Assembly (NCBI GenBank): GCA_038230775.1
Contig: JBBRMQ010000015.1
Coordinates: forward strand, 1 to 32,770
DNA from: JBBRMQ01 sp038230775
GTDB lineage: Bacteria > Acidobacteriota > Thermoanaerobaculia > Gp7-AA8
Reading direction: 5' to 3'
Length of the DNA: 32,770 nucleotides
The notes under the pieces were generated by a model. The model saw only the letters and a program-made list of their open reading frames with translations. It was not told where the DNA came from and did not search any database. Made by a program: the position numbers and the translations under genes. How positions within the stretch are numbered: the stretch's first letter is position 1; every line of letters starts with the position of its first letter. Positions 15,410-23,176 of the stretch are shown here, piece after piece.

Positions 15410-16095
15410 CGACGACTACTCTCAAACGAACAGGATTCCTCGCCGCAATGCTGCTCCTGATGTGCGGTGTGGCAGCAGCCGAGCCGAAAGCGGGTGACAA
15501 CAAGCCGCTCACGGTGCGGACATTCACCTTCAAGTACAAGGATGCGGACAAGGCGGCGGCGATCATCAAGCCGCTGGTCAGCGCTGAAGGATCGATGTCG
15601 ATTCAGCCGTCGGCGAATGCGCTGCAGGTGACCGATCGTGCCGAGAATCTCAAACAGATCTCGAAAGCGATCACGGAGTTCGATGCTCCGGCGAAGGCCT
15701 TCCGCGTTTCGGTGCGGCTGGTCTCCGTGTCGCGCGTGCAGACTCCGGCGAAGGTTTCCGATGATCTGAAAGATGTCGCGCAAAAGTTGTCGATGCTCCG
15801 CTTCAACGCGTTCGAGAACGTGGGCGAAGCAACCATCGACGCGAAGGAAGGCGACCCGGGCGCCGTCGAGATGGCGTCGGGCTATCGCGCTGAATTCAAG
15901 CTCGGCGAATACGACCCGACCAGCGACTCGATCAAGGTGAACGACTTCCACCTGTCGAAGCTGCAGAAGGACGAGCTCACGTCGCTGCTGAAGACCACCC
16001 TCAATCTGGGGATTGGACAGACATACATTGTCGGAGCGAGCAAGGCACCCGAAAGCCAACACGCGCTCATGATCGTGCTTATCGCCCGCCGCTGA
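15406..16095 (+). CDS. Exported secretin N-domain-like protein (mini-secretin)
   Basis: A 229-residue precursor with a signal peptide (GFLAAMLLLMCGVAAAEP). Residues 36 to 110 resemble a secretin N1/NolW-type domain: RTFTFKYKDADKAAAIIKPL, SIQPSANALQVTDRAENLKQI and FDAPAKAFRVSVRLVSVS. The C-terminus (NLGIGQTYIVGASKA then ALMIVLIARR) is like the end of a secretin core, but the protein is far too short to form the full gated beta-barrel. It starts inside the anti-sigma gene (ATGA overlap) and ends before a strong terminator, so it is the last gene of the sigma operon. It may act as the periplasmic input to the anti-sigma factor; that is inference. Confidence 0.7.
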   Translation: MTTTTLKRTGFLAAMLLLMCGVAAAEPKAGDNKPLTVRTFTFKYKDADKAAAIIKPLVSAEGSMSIQPSANALQVTDRAENLKQISKAITEFDAPAKAFRVSVRLVSVSRVQTPAKVSDDLKDVAQKLSMLRFNAFENVGEATIDAKEGDPGAVEMASGYRAEFKLGEYDPTSDSIKVNDFHLSKLQKDELTSLLKTTLNLGIGQTYIVGASKAPESQHALMIVLIARR

Positions 16096-16116
16096 GAGGC
16101 GACCACCTACACATCA

Positions 16117-16159
16117 ACAGGCGCGGCATGCACCCTCATGCCGCGCCTGTGTTTTTTTT
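16117..16159 (+). terminator. Rho-independent terminator of the sigma operon
   Basis: A perfect 14-base stem (16117-16130 with 16137-16150, GC-rich, loop CACCCT) is followed by G and eight Ts (16152-16159). It serves the plus-strand operon. It overlaps the last codons of the convergent PolX/PHP gene, whose stop (16136-16138) lies in the loop and stem. Confidence 0.93.
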
Positions 16160-17857
16160 GCGGGCCTTGAAATAGGCGTCGATCTCCTCGGCGCCGAGCG
16201 TGTTGAAGATTTCCTTCCGCGACAAGCCCGCCTTCCGCGCGACCCAGGTTCCCGTCACCAGCGCGTTGTACTCGCGGATCGAATGCGCGTCCGGGTGGAT
16301 GCTGAACAACACTCCGCGATCGAGCGCGCGTCCGATCATGCGCCAGTCGATGTCGAGGCGATTCGGGTTCCCGTTGATCTCGATCATCACGCCCCGCTTT
16401 CCCGCCTCCTCGAAGACGCGATCGAACTCCATCGTGTAGCCGTCGCGTGAAAGCAGCAGGCGGCCGGTGAGGTGCCCCAGGAAGGTGACGTAGGGGTTCT
16501 GGAGGGCGCGGACGATCCGTTCAGTCATCTCGTCCTTCGGCATGGCGAAGCGGGAGTGCACCGATGCGATGACGAAGTCGAATGTGGCAAGTGTGGCGTC
16601 GTCGTAGTCGATGGCGCCGTCGGTGAGGATGTCCGCTTCGGTGCCCTTGAAGACGCGCATCGGCTTGACCGACTTCGCTTCTTTCGCGATCTCGGCCTGC
16701 TGCTCCTTGAGTCGCGGCTCGGTCAATCCGCCCGCGTAGAAGGCCGTCTTGGAGTGATCGGAGATTCCGACGTACTCGAGCCCGCGGTCGCGCGCTGCGC
16801 CTAACATCTCTTCCACGCTGTTGCGGCCGTCGGAGTCGGTGGTGTGCACGTGGAACGTACCGCGGAGGTCCTCGAACCTGACGAGCTGACGCTTTTTCTT
16901 GAGCTTGATGTCGTTCGCGTTCTCACGCCGCTCGGGTGCGATGAAGGGGATTTTTGCGTCCTTGAAGATGCCTTCTTCTGTGTCGCTGCGGGTGTTAGCC
17001 CCGGTGTGGGGCCAGTCCCTGGACTGGCCGGCCAGCCGGAGGGCTGGCCCCACACAGAGGCGAAACTTCTCCACGAACTCTGGCGAGCCCGTGGTCTCGA
17101 AGAGAGTTCGCGCGAACTCCGCAGGCTTGACGACATGGAAGATCACTTCCATCTCCCCGCGAGCGAAACCCTTTGCCGTGTTCGGGTCGACCAACTCGAA
17201 GCGATCGGCGAAGCCTTCGATCGCCTTCATCACCCGCGCGGGATTCTTCGCCGCGATCACCAGCTCGACATTCGTGATGACCTCGAGGCGCCGCCGCACC
17301 GCGCCGCTGATCTCCGCATTCTCGATCTCGTCGATCTGCGCCAGTCGCTCGCGGAGCGATTCGGCGACCTCCAGTCCATAAGGCAGCAAAAAGTGCGACC
17401 GCCGCTTGCGCGCGTACGCGACGCCTTCGAGAATCTTCTGCTGCGTCTTTTCGCCGAATCCCTTGAGCTTCGCGACGCGGCCGTTGCGGCACGCGGCCTC
17501 GAGGTCGTCGAGGCTGCCGACGCCGAGCTGTGAATGGAGAATACCGAGCTTGCGAAGTCCGAGCTTTGGCACGCGAAGCATCTCGAAGATGCCGGCCGGA
17601 TACTGCGCTCGTAACTCGGTGAGGTACTTCGAGTCGCCGGTTCGCAGCAGCTCCTCGACCACGGCACCGGTGGCTTTTCCGATGCCGCTGACCTCGTAGA
17701 GCTCGCGCGAGGCGACGAGCTCCTCAAGGTCGCGATCGAGGCCTGTCACCGCCTTGGCGGCCCGCTCGTAGGCGGTGGCCTTGAAGCGATTCGTGTCGCT
17801 CAGCTCCACGTAACTCGCGATCTCGTCGAGAACGCGTGCGACCTTCCACTTGTCCAT
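16136..17857 (-). CDS. PolX/PHP-domain protein, polymerase site apparently degenerate
   Basis: A 573-residue protein with the architecture of bacterial family X DNA polymerase: helix-hairpin-helix 8-kDa-like region (GIGKATGAVVEELL, GFGEKTQQKILEG), palm, thumb, then a C-terminal PHP phosphoesterase. The PHP metal ligands are visible: HVH at 336-338, SDG at 342-344, SDH ending His368, Glu407 (GTEADI), His434, and HPDAH at 521-525. In the palm, the usual GS-x-RRG...DxD is replaced by GAVRRR (185-190) and TNVE (195-198), and the third aspartate position reads VIFHVV. All three catalytic aspartates therefore seem absent. Residues 268-285 are encoded by a 52-bp palindromic element. The ATG at 17857 gives the family N-terminus (MDKWKVARVLDEIA). 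A PHP nuclease or phosphatase role is likely; polymerase activity is doubtful. Confidence 0.85.
   Translation of the reverse strand: MDKWKVARVLDEIASYVELSDTNRFKATAYERAAKAVTGLDRDLEELVASRELYEVSGIGKATGAVVEELLRTGDSKYLTELRAQYPAGIFEMLRVPKLGLRKLGILHSQLGVGSLDDLEAACRNGRVAKLKGFGEKTQQKILEGVAYARKRRSHFLLPYGLEVAESLRERLAQIDEIENAEISGAVRRRLEVITNVELVIAAKNPARVMKAIEGFADRFELVDPNTAKGFARGEMEVIFHVVKPAEFARTLFETTGSPEFVEKFRLCVGPALRLAGQSRDWPHTGANTRSDTEEGIFKDAKIPFIAPERRENANDIKLKKKRQLVRFEDLRGTFHVHTTDSDGRNSVEEMLGAARDRGLEYVGISDHSKTAFYAGGLTEPRLKEQQAEIAKEAKSVKPMRVFKGTEADILTDGAIDYDDATLATFDFVIASVHSRFAMPKDEMTERIVRALQNPYVTFLGHLTGRLLLSRDGYTMEFDRVFEEAGKRGVMIEINGNPNRLDIDWRMIGRALDRGVLFSIHPDAHSIREYNALVTGTWVARKAGLSRKEIFNTLGAEEIDAYFKARKKNTGAA
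17004..17055. repeat. 52-bp palindromic element inside the PolX/PHP gene
   Basis: The outer arms GTGTGGGGCC (17004-17013) and GGCCCCACAC (17046-17055) are perfect inverses. Inside are two further hairpins, GGCCAGTCC-CT-GGACTGGCC and GGCCAGCC-GGAG-GGCTGGCC, so the element could form a three-way-junction structure. It is read in frame in the PolX/PHP gene and encodes residues 268 to 285. Confidence 0.85.
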
Positions 17858-17860
17858 CGC

Positions 17861-17866
17861 TATCAT
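17861..17866 (+). promoter_or_regulatory. Candidate -10 box (TATCAT) for pyrF
   Basis: TATCAT lies six bases before the pyrF ATG, which would make the transcript leaderless. No Shine-Dalgarno sequence is present in the 15 bases between the divergent starts. Confidence 0.3.
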
Positions 17867-17872
17867 TCCATC

Positions 17873-18571
17873 ATGCAAGCACGCGACCGGATCATCGTAG
17901 CCATCGACCGCTCATCCCGCGACGAGATTCTGCGCACCGTGGACGCGCTGACGGGCACCGTCGGCGTGTTCAAGATCGGATTGCAGGCCTTCATCGCAAA
18001 CGGTCCCTCGATCGTGCGCGAGATCGTGAGCCGCGGCGAGAAGGTCTTTCTCGATCTGAAGATCCACGACATCCCGAACACCGCGAAGCATGCGGTGGCG
18101 GAGGCAGCCTCGCTCGGCGCATTCATGTTGACGGTGCACGCGACCGGCGGCGAGGCCATGCTGCGCGCCGCCGCGGAGGCGGCTCCCGGCTCCCCACTTC
18201 TGGTCCTTGGCGTCACCATCCTCACGAGCCTCGATGCGCCTGCAATGGAGAGCATCGGGTTTCGCGACGAACCGCTCGGCGCGGCCGTGCGACTCGCGCG
18301 CCTGGCGAAAGAGTCGGGACTGCGTGGGGTGGTGGCCTCGCCCCACGAGATCACCGCCATCCGCGAGGCTTGCGGTGGCGATCTGGTCATCGTGACGCCC
18401 GGAATCCGTCCGGAAGGAAGCGACGCGGGCGATCAGCGTAGAACAACAACGCCCGCCGCGGCGATCGCGGCGGGCGCAGATTACATCGTGGTCGGGCGGC
18501 CGATCACCGAAGCGCGGGACGCTCGCGCGGCCGCGCTTCAGATCAGTGACCGGTTGTCCGTCGCCGGTTGA
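17873..18571 (+). CDS. pyrF: Orotidine 5'-phosphate decarboxylase
   Basis: A 232-residue TIM-barrel enzyme of normal length. It starts MQARDRIIVAIDRSSRDE. The catalytic signature VFLDLKIHDIPNT gives Asp61, Lys63 and Asp66, and the phosphate-binding end is VTPGIRPEG followed by GADYIVVGRPIT. It decarboxylates OMP to UMP, the last step of pyrimidine synthesis, in the cytosol. Its start is only 15 bases from the start of the divergent PolX/PHP gene, so the promoters of both must reach into the opposite coding region or be very compact. Its 3' end overlaps the convergent secreted-protein gene by 29 bases. Confidence 0.96.
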   Translation: MQARDRIIVAIDRSSRDEILRTVDALTGTVGVFKIGLQAFIANGPSIVREIVSRGEKVFLDLKIHDIPNTAKHAVAEAASLGAFMLTVHATGGEAMLRAAAEAAPGSPLLVLGVTILTSLDAPAMESIGFRDEPLGAAVRLARLAKESGLRGVVASPHEITAIREACGGDLVIVTPGIRPEGSDAGDQRRTTTPAAAIAAGADYIVVGRPITEARDARAAALQISDRLSVAG

Positions 18572-20033
18572 AGCAGTTCTGTCCAGGACCCTGGAAGAAG
18601 ATCTGCTGGCTCGCGAACTGGCGGCGGTTGTTGTTCGCGTCCGTGCCGACGGCGCGCAATACATGCTGGCCGCGGGCGGTCGTATCCAACAGCGTTCCGA
18701 TCCGCCACGTGAGAACCGGCGTGGTGGAAGGCACATCGAGACGCAGCGGTCCGCCGACGGTTGCGAAGCCGAGGGAGCCGTTGTCGAGGAAGAGCTCGAC
18801 GTTGTTGATTTTTTGCGCGCCGGTCACCCAGCCGTGAATCTCGGCGCCGCCGCACGGCAGCGACGTGACGTTGTCGTTCTCGATCTTTCCGGCCATCTGT
18901 CCGCAGGCGCCGTACGTCTGCAGACCCGTGGTCTCGCCGACGACGTAGACGAGCGGACCGACGGCGACGGGGTTGAACTTCACCTCATCGCCCTGCAGGT
19001 ACGAAACCGACTCGTAGACGCGCGGATCGCGGCCTTCGATCATCGGAACGGTGTAGTCGAACACGTCGAACGCGATGCTGCGGGCCGGCTGCAGACGCGA
19101 CGGATCCTGCTCGTCGACGATCGTGATCAGCCGATTGGTCGTGTCGTCGATGAAAGCCTGCTGGTGATACATGATGCGATTCGCGCGGCCGACCTGGAGC
19201 GTCGCGAGCGAGTGGTAGGTGAGGGGGTTGAAATTCGTGAACGGGTTTGCTACTCCGAACGTGACGATCGCGGTGTCGTTGCCGATCGCCAGGAAGTTCG
19301 TGCCGTTGCTGGTCAGGAACGTTCCCGGTGTGATCGTGAGGCCGACCGTCCGGAACGGGTTCGTGGTGAGGTCATAGGCGATCGTCGCCGCGGTTCCCGC
19401 CACGATCAGATAGCCGTTGTTGAACGCGACGTCGTTGAATCCGCCCACGATGCTGCTGGTCGATGTGATCGTGTTGGTGCGGAACGTAGCGCCGGGGTTC
19501 GCGATGTTGAACACGTCGATCGACGTCGGGCACACGGTGCTCGGCGCGCACGGCATGTCGGTCGCCGGGTACAGGCCGACGAGCGTGGTGCCCGCGCCGT
19601 TGACCGCGAGCCGGCGATAGTTGACGCCGGAGATCCGCGTCAGTGCCGACGGCGCCGAACCTCCCGCGCGAACGTTGCGCAGGTCGAACACCTCCAGGCC
19701 GCCTTCACTGGCGACATAGAGATAGCCATTCGAACTGAACGCGGTCGCGCCGATGGCGTTCCGGCCGGCGAGGTTCGAGATGAAATCCTCGCGCGCGATC
19801 TGCATGTCTCCAAGATCGGTGGTGGTGTACGTGGTCAGCGTCTGACCGCGGAGAACGAACACCTGACTGCCGAACTTGAAGACCCCGTGCGGGGACTGTG
19901 CGAACGCACTAGCCGGCGGATTCGTCGCCACCAGCGTCAGCGGACAATTGGCCTGCTGAGGCTGAGCGAGAACCGGCATCGCGAGAATCGCGACAGCGAG
20001 AAGAGCGAGAGCGATCCGTGAGAAAACGCGCAT
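18543..20033 (-). CDS. Secreted beta-propeller-like protein with Ig-like C-terminus
   Basis: A 496-residue protein with a signal peptide (MRVFSRIALALLAVAILAMPVLAQ). The body consists of repeating beta phrases resembling propeller blades or LVIVD-type repeats (GYLYVASEGGLEVFDLRNV, TNFLAIGNDTAIVTFGVANP, LVYVVGETTGLQTYGACG). The C-terminal 100 residues resemble a bacterial Ig-like fold (NNVELFLDNGSLGFATV, GQHVLRAVGTDANNNRRQFASQ). A GGGAGG five bases before the ATG at 20033 fixes the start. Several cysteines could form disulfides. Surface or extracellular location is likely; the function is unknown. The end overlaps pyrF by 29 bases. Confidence 0.75.
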   Translation of the reverse strand: MRVFSRIALALLAVAILAMPVLAQPQQANCPLTLVATNPPASAFAQSPHGVFKFGSQVFVLRGQTLTTYTTTDLGDMQIAREDFISNLAGRNAIGATAFSSNGYLYVASEGGLEVFDLRNVRAGGSAPSALTRISGVNYRRLAVNGAGTTLVGLYPATDMPCAPSTVCPTSIDVFNIANPGATFRTNTITSTSSIVGGFNDVAFNNGYLIVAGTAATIAYDLTTNPFRTVGLTITPGTFLTSNGTNFLAIGNDTAIVTFGVANPFTNFNPLTYHSLATLQVGRANRIMYHQQAFIDDTTNRLITIVDEQDPSRLQPARSIAFDVFDYTVPMIEGRDPRVYESVSYLQGDEVKFNPVAVGPLVYVVGETTGLQTYGACGQMAGKIENDNVTSLPCGGAEIHGWVTGAQKINNVELFLDNGSLGFATVGGPLRLDVPSTTPVLTWRIGTLLDTTARGQHVLRAVGTDANNNRRQFASQQIFFQGPGQNCFNRRRTTGH

Positions 20034-20265
20034 ACATGCCTCCCAAAAAACCACACCCTGACGCGTGACCGTGCGTGAAGTCGGATTCGTCTTAGGGGTT
20101 AAATATCTCTCAAATGAGGACTTTTTTCAACCGGCGCCCGTTTTGCCCCCGTCCTGAGACGCCCCAGGCGGCGAAGAATCTCCGTGTATTATGGTCCCGC
20201 CGCCTCTGCAAAGCGATTCATGGCGGAAACAAGCGCCACCGCGATGCACGTTAGAGGCTGCAGCT
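20034..20265. other. Intergenic region upstream of the HNH gene
   Basis: A region between divergent genes with a locally AT-richer stretch (about 20095-20130, GGGTTAAATATCTCTCAAATGAGGACTTTTTTC) around CTCAAATGAG, a possible small palindrome or regulatory site. A TATTAT at about 20186 could be a -10 for the HNH gene. No RNA gene was recognised. Confidence 0.35.
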
Positions 20266-20850
20266 ATGCTCGACGGTCATGTGCTGGTTCTGAATCGTGT
20301 CTTCCAGGCAGTTCAGATCACGACTGTCCGGCGCGCCTTCACCCTTTTGTACAAGGGACAGGTCCGCGCCGTCGACTCGGAGTACCGCACCTACGACTTC
20401 GAGAACTGGATGGACGTCCCCATCCAGCCGTCCGATACGTACGTCCGCACGCCGAGCCGCAACATCCTCATTCCTCACGTCGTTCAGCTGCTCATCTTCG
20501 ATCGGCTGCCGCGTCAGGAAGTGAAATTCTCGCGCGGCAACATCTATCTTCGCGACAGCAACCGCTGCCAGTACTGCGGCCGCAAGTTCTCGTCGTCGGA
20601 GCTGTCGCTCGATCACGTCGTCCCGATCTCGCGCGGTGGCAAGTCGACGTGGGAAAACGTCGTCTGCGCTTGCCTCCCGTGCAACGTCCGCAAGGGCAAC
20701 AAGCTGCTGAGCGAGTCCGACATCCGCCTCATCCGCCAGCCGCACCGTCCGAAGTGGCACCCGCTCCACCGGCTCCAGGGACGAAACTTCCCCGACATCT
20801 GGAAGAACTTCCTGGACGAGGCGTACTGGAATGTGGAACTCAAAACATGA
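20266..20850 (+). CDS. HNH endonuclease family protein
   Basis: A 194-residue protein. It starts MLDGHVLVLNRVFQAVQITTVRRAF, the usual N-terminus of a widespread bacterial HNH protein. The HNH core has CQYC (Cys101, Cys104), the LSLDHVVPISRGG motif (Asp116, His117), TWENVVCACLPCN (Asn131, Cys136, Cys139) and RKGN. The two CxxC pairs form the zinc knuckle supporting the beta-beta-alpha-metal nuclease fold. Proteins of this type are chromosomal and common; their role is not settled and no restriction partner is nearby. The frame is open further upstream, but the inner ATG fits the family and a GAGG lies nine bases upstream. A hairpin with four Ts follows the gene. Confidence 0.9.
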   Translation: MLDGHVLVLNRVFQAVQITTVRRAFTLLYKGQVRAVDSEYRTYDFENWMDVPIQPSDTYVRTPSRNILIPHVVQLLIFDRLPRQEVKFSRGNIYLRDSNRCQYCGRKFSSSELSLDHVVPISRGGKSTWENVVCACLPCNVRKGNKLLSESDIRLIRQPHRPKWHPLHRLQGRNFPDIWKNFLDEAYWNVELKT

Positions 20851-20852
20851 AT

Positions 20853-20906
20853 GCTGAATGCAGAATGCAGATCGTTTCTGCATTTTGCATTCTGCATTCA
20901 GCTTTT
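20853..20906 (+). terminator. Possible terminator: long AT-rich hairpin
   Basis: The arms 20853-20869 and 20886-20902 are perfect 17-base inverses made of GAATGCA units, followed by TTTT. It sits just after the HNH gene. The stem is less GC-rich than usual and the GAATGCAGAATGCA text looks like a repeat family, so it may be a mobile palindrome that also works as a terminator. Confidence 0.5.
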
Positions 20907-20952
20907 CACTGCCAGATCCTCGATCTCTGAGGACGTGATCGCGGACTGCGAT

Positions 20953-22785
20953 TCAGCGCTTGGCGGCCGCCAGGTCCTCGATCTCCTCGCCGGGATTGAT
21001 GAACTGATTCACCACCACGCCGTACTGCTTCTCGTACAGTGCTCGGTAGCGGCCGCCTAACTTCATCAGCTCCGCGTGCGAGCCGCGTTCGCGGATCTCG
21101 CCTTCTTCGACCACGATGATCTGATCGGCGCGTCGAATCGTCGACAGCCGGTGCGCGATCACGAACGTCGTGCGGCCTTTCATGAGCGAGTTGAGGCCGT
21201 CCTGAATCAACGCCTCGCTCTCGCTGTCGAGCGACGATGTCGCTTCATCGAGAATCAGAATGCGCGGGCTGGCGACGATCGCGCGCGCGATGGCCACGCG
21301 CTGCTTCTGCCCGCCGGAGAGCTTGACGCCCCGCTCGCCGACGATCGTGTCGTAGCCGTTCTCGAACTTCTCCGCGAACTCGTCGACGTGCGCGATCTTC
21401 GCGGCGCGCAGCACCTCGTCGCGCGTCGCCTGCGGATCGCCGAGCGCGATGTTGTCGAAGACCGACTCGGCGAACAGAAACGAATCCTGCGGAACGATGC
21501 CGAGGCTTTCGCGGTATTCGATGAGGCGCAGTTCAGCGAGCGGACGTCCGTCGACGAAAATCTCGCCTTTCGTCGGCCGATGGAACGCCGCCACGAGCGA
21601 GATCAGCGTGCTCTTGCCCGATCCCGACGGGCCGACCAGAGCGATCGAGGTTCCGGCCGGCGCGATCAGATTGATTCCCTTCAGCACCGGTGCTCCTTCC
21701 GTGTATTCGAACCAGACGTCGCGGAACTCGATGTTGCCGTCGATGTACCCGATCGCCGGCTTCGACGCGTCTTCCGCGTCCTCGCGCGTCTCGCCAAGAA
21801 TCTCGCGGATCCGCTCCAGCCCCGCAAACGCCTCGGAGAGCTGCGTGCCGATCGACACGATCTGCACCACCGGACCGACGACCAGACCGAGGTAGAGGGT
21901 GAAGGAGATGAGTCCGCCGATCGTCATGCGCCCGGCGATGACTTCCTTGCCGCCGATGATCAGCACCGTCACCGTGACGATACCGACAAGGAGCGTGGTG
22001 AGAGCACCGACGCCGGAGACGACGCGCATCGTCGACAAGACGTTGCGGAGCAGGGTGTGCACGCCTTTGGCGAACACACGCGCCTCGCGTTTCTCGGCCG
22101 TGTAGGCCTTGACGACGCGGATGCCGGACAGGGTCTCGTTCAGTCGTCCGGTGACGTTCGCATTCAGCTCGCCGCGCTTCTTGAACAGCGGGCGCGCCGT
22201 TTTGAACGCCCACACCAGAACGACGATGAAGCCGACCGACGCGACAAGGATGATTGTGGCCAGACGCGGGCTGAGGTAGAAGAGGATCCCCGTCGCGATC
22301 AGCGCGGTGACGCATCCGCCGATCAATTGCAGCAGGCCGGTTCCGACGAGGTTCCGGATGCCCTCCGCGTCGTTCATGATCCGCGACACGAGCGTTCCCG
22401 TCTTCGTGTCGTCGAAGAAGCGGACCGGCAGCCGCTGCACATGCTGTTGAATGCGCTTGCGAAGGTCCGTGATCGACTTCTGCGCTGCCATGCCGAGGAT
22501 CTGCGCCAGGGCATAGTCGCTGACGGCGCCGGTGGCCGTGACGATGGCGCTGATCGCCGCCAGCTTCCAGAGCAGCTCGTGGTGGCCCTTGGTGATGACG
22601 TCGTCGATGAGGAACTTCGTCATCGCCGGCAGAACGAGGCCGGTCACGCGATTGATGAGCAGCAGCGGAAGGCCGATGAGGAGCCGGGTGCGCGATCGCC
22701 AGATGAGGTCTCCGGCGTCGTTGAGGATGACTTTCAGGCGCGCGCGGTCGAGCTTTTTCTTGGAGGTTTTATCGGTTGCCACCAT
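20953..22785 (-). CDS. ABC exporter, fused membrane and ATPase domains (MsbA/LmrA type)
   Basis: A 610-residue half-transporter. Residues 35 to 320 hold six membrane helices of the ABC type 1 exporter fold, including the coupling region PVRFFDDTKTGTLVSRIMND. The ATPase domain has Walker A GPSGSGKST (385-393), Q-loop Gln433, the LSGGQ signature (489-493), Walker B ILILDEATSSLD (509-520) and the H-loop His545. It probably works as a homodimer exporting lipids or hydrophobic compounds; the substrate cannot be told from sequence. It ends before the HNH gene's hairpin region and is divergent from a small unknown gene. Confidence 0.93.
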   Translation of the reverse strand: MVATDKTSKKKLDRARLKVILNDAGDLIWRSRTRLLIGLPLLLINRVTGLVLPAMTKFLIDDVITKGHHELLWKLAAISAIVTATGAVSDYALAQILGMAAQKSITDLRKRIQQHVQRLPVRFFDDTKTGTLVSRIMNDAEGIRNLVGTGLLQLIGGCVTALIATGILFYLSPRLATIILVASVGFIVVLVWAFKTARPLFKKRGELNANVTGRLNETLSGIRVVKAYTAEKREARVFAKGVHTLLRNVLSTMRVVSGVGALTTLLVGIVTVTVLIIGGKEVIAGRMTIGGLISFTLYLGLVVGPVVQIVSIGTQLSEAFAGLERIREILGETREDAEDASKPAIGYIDGNIEFRDVWFEYTEGAPVLKGINLIAPAGTSIALVGPSGSGKSTLISLVAAFHRPTKGEIFVDGRPLAELRLIEYRESLGIVPQDSFLFAESVFDNIALGDPQATRDEVLRAAKIAHVDEFAEKFENGYDTIVGERGVKLSGGQKQRVAIARAIVASPRILILDEATSSLDSESEALIQDGLNSLMKGRTTFVIAHRLSTIRRADQIIVVEEGEIRERGSHAELMKLGGRYRALYEKQYGVVVNQFINPGEEIEDLAAAKR

Positions 22786-22857
22786 GTGATTGTAGACAAG
22801 CGCTACTGGTGGATCAGAAATTGCTAATTGACCCCGCAGATCGATGGGGTACGACAG

Positions 22858-23154
22858 ATGACGCTGGTGAACTCACTCTGCGCGGAGATCAGTATTTTTG
22901 AGGGAGCGGGCGAACCGACCGGTGTGATGGTCGAGAGAAGCGCGATCCGCGGAAAGAAAGGTCTCTGCAAGAGCATGCGCGACCTCGCGATCAAATCGCG
23001 GGTCCTCGGCGACGGCTACTACTACATCCCGATCGAGCTGTGGCCGAAGCAGAAGGGCCCGGTCGTAGTGCATAAGCACGACTGGACCGTCATCGGCTCC
23101 ATCCCTCGAACCTCACGTGCCACGAAGAAAGGCGAGAAGACTGCTCGCGCCTAA
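22858..23154 (+). CDS. Small protein of unknown function
   Basis: I recognise no family. The 98-residue product is mixed alpha/beta with aromatic-rich strands (DGYYYIPIELWPKQKG, VVVHKHDWTVIGSIPR) and a basic tail (SRATKKGEKTARA). No signal peptide or membrane helix is present. The ATG at 22858 is used; a TTG at 22828 would add ten residues. It lies 22 bases upstream of the carboxypeptidase gene on the same strand, so co-transcription is likely. The amino-acid pattern is protein-like, and I take it as a real gene with moderate confidence. Confidence 0.6.
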   Translation: MTLVNSLCAEISIFEGAGEPTGVMVERSAIRGKKGLCKSMRDLAIKSRVLGDGYYYIPIELWPKQKGPVVVHKHDWTVIGSIPRTSRATKKGEKTARA

Positions 23155-23176
23155 ATCCCAACTGTCGGAGAAATCA

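Noticed and set aside
20266..20850. Restriction or homing endonuclease as part of a defence system
   Set aside because: The HNH protein matches a common chromosomal family and no methyltransferase, intein or other defence gene is adjacent.
21076..22827. 583-codon plus-strand open frame opposite the ABC exporter
   Set aside because: Composition is typical of an antisense shadow in GC-rich DNA, while the minus strand has all ABC motifs.
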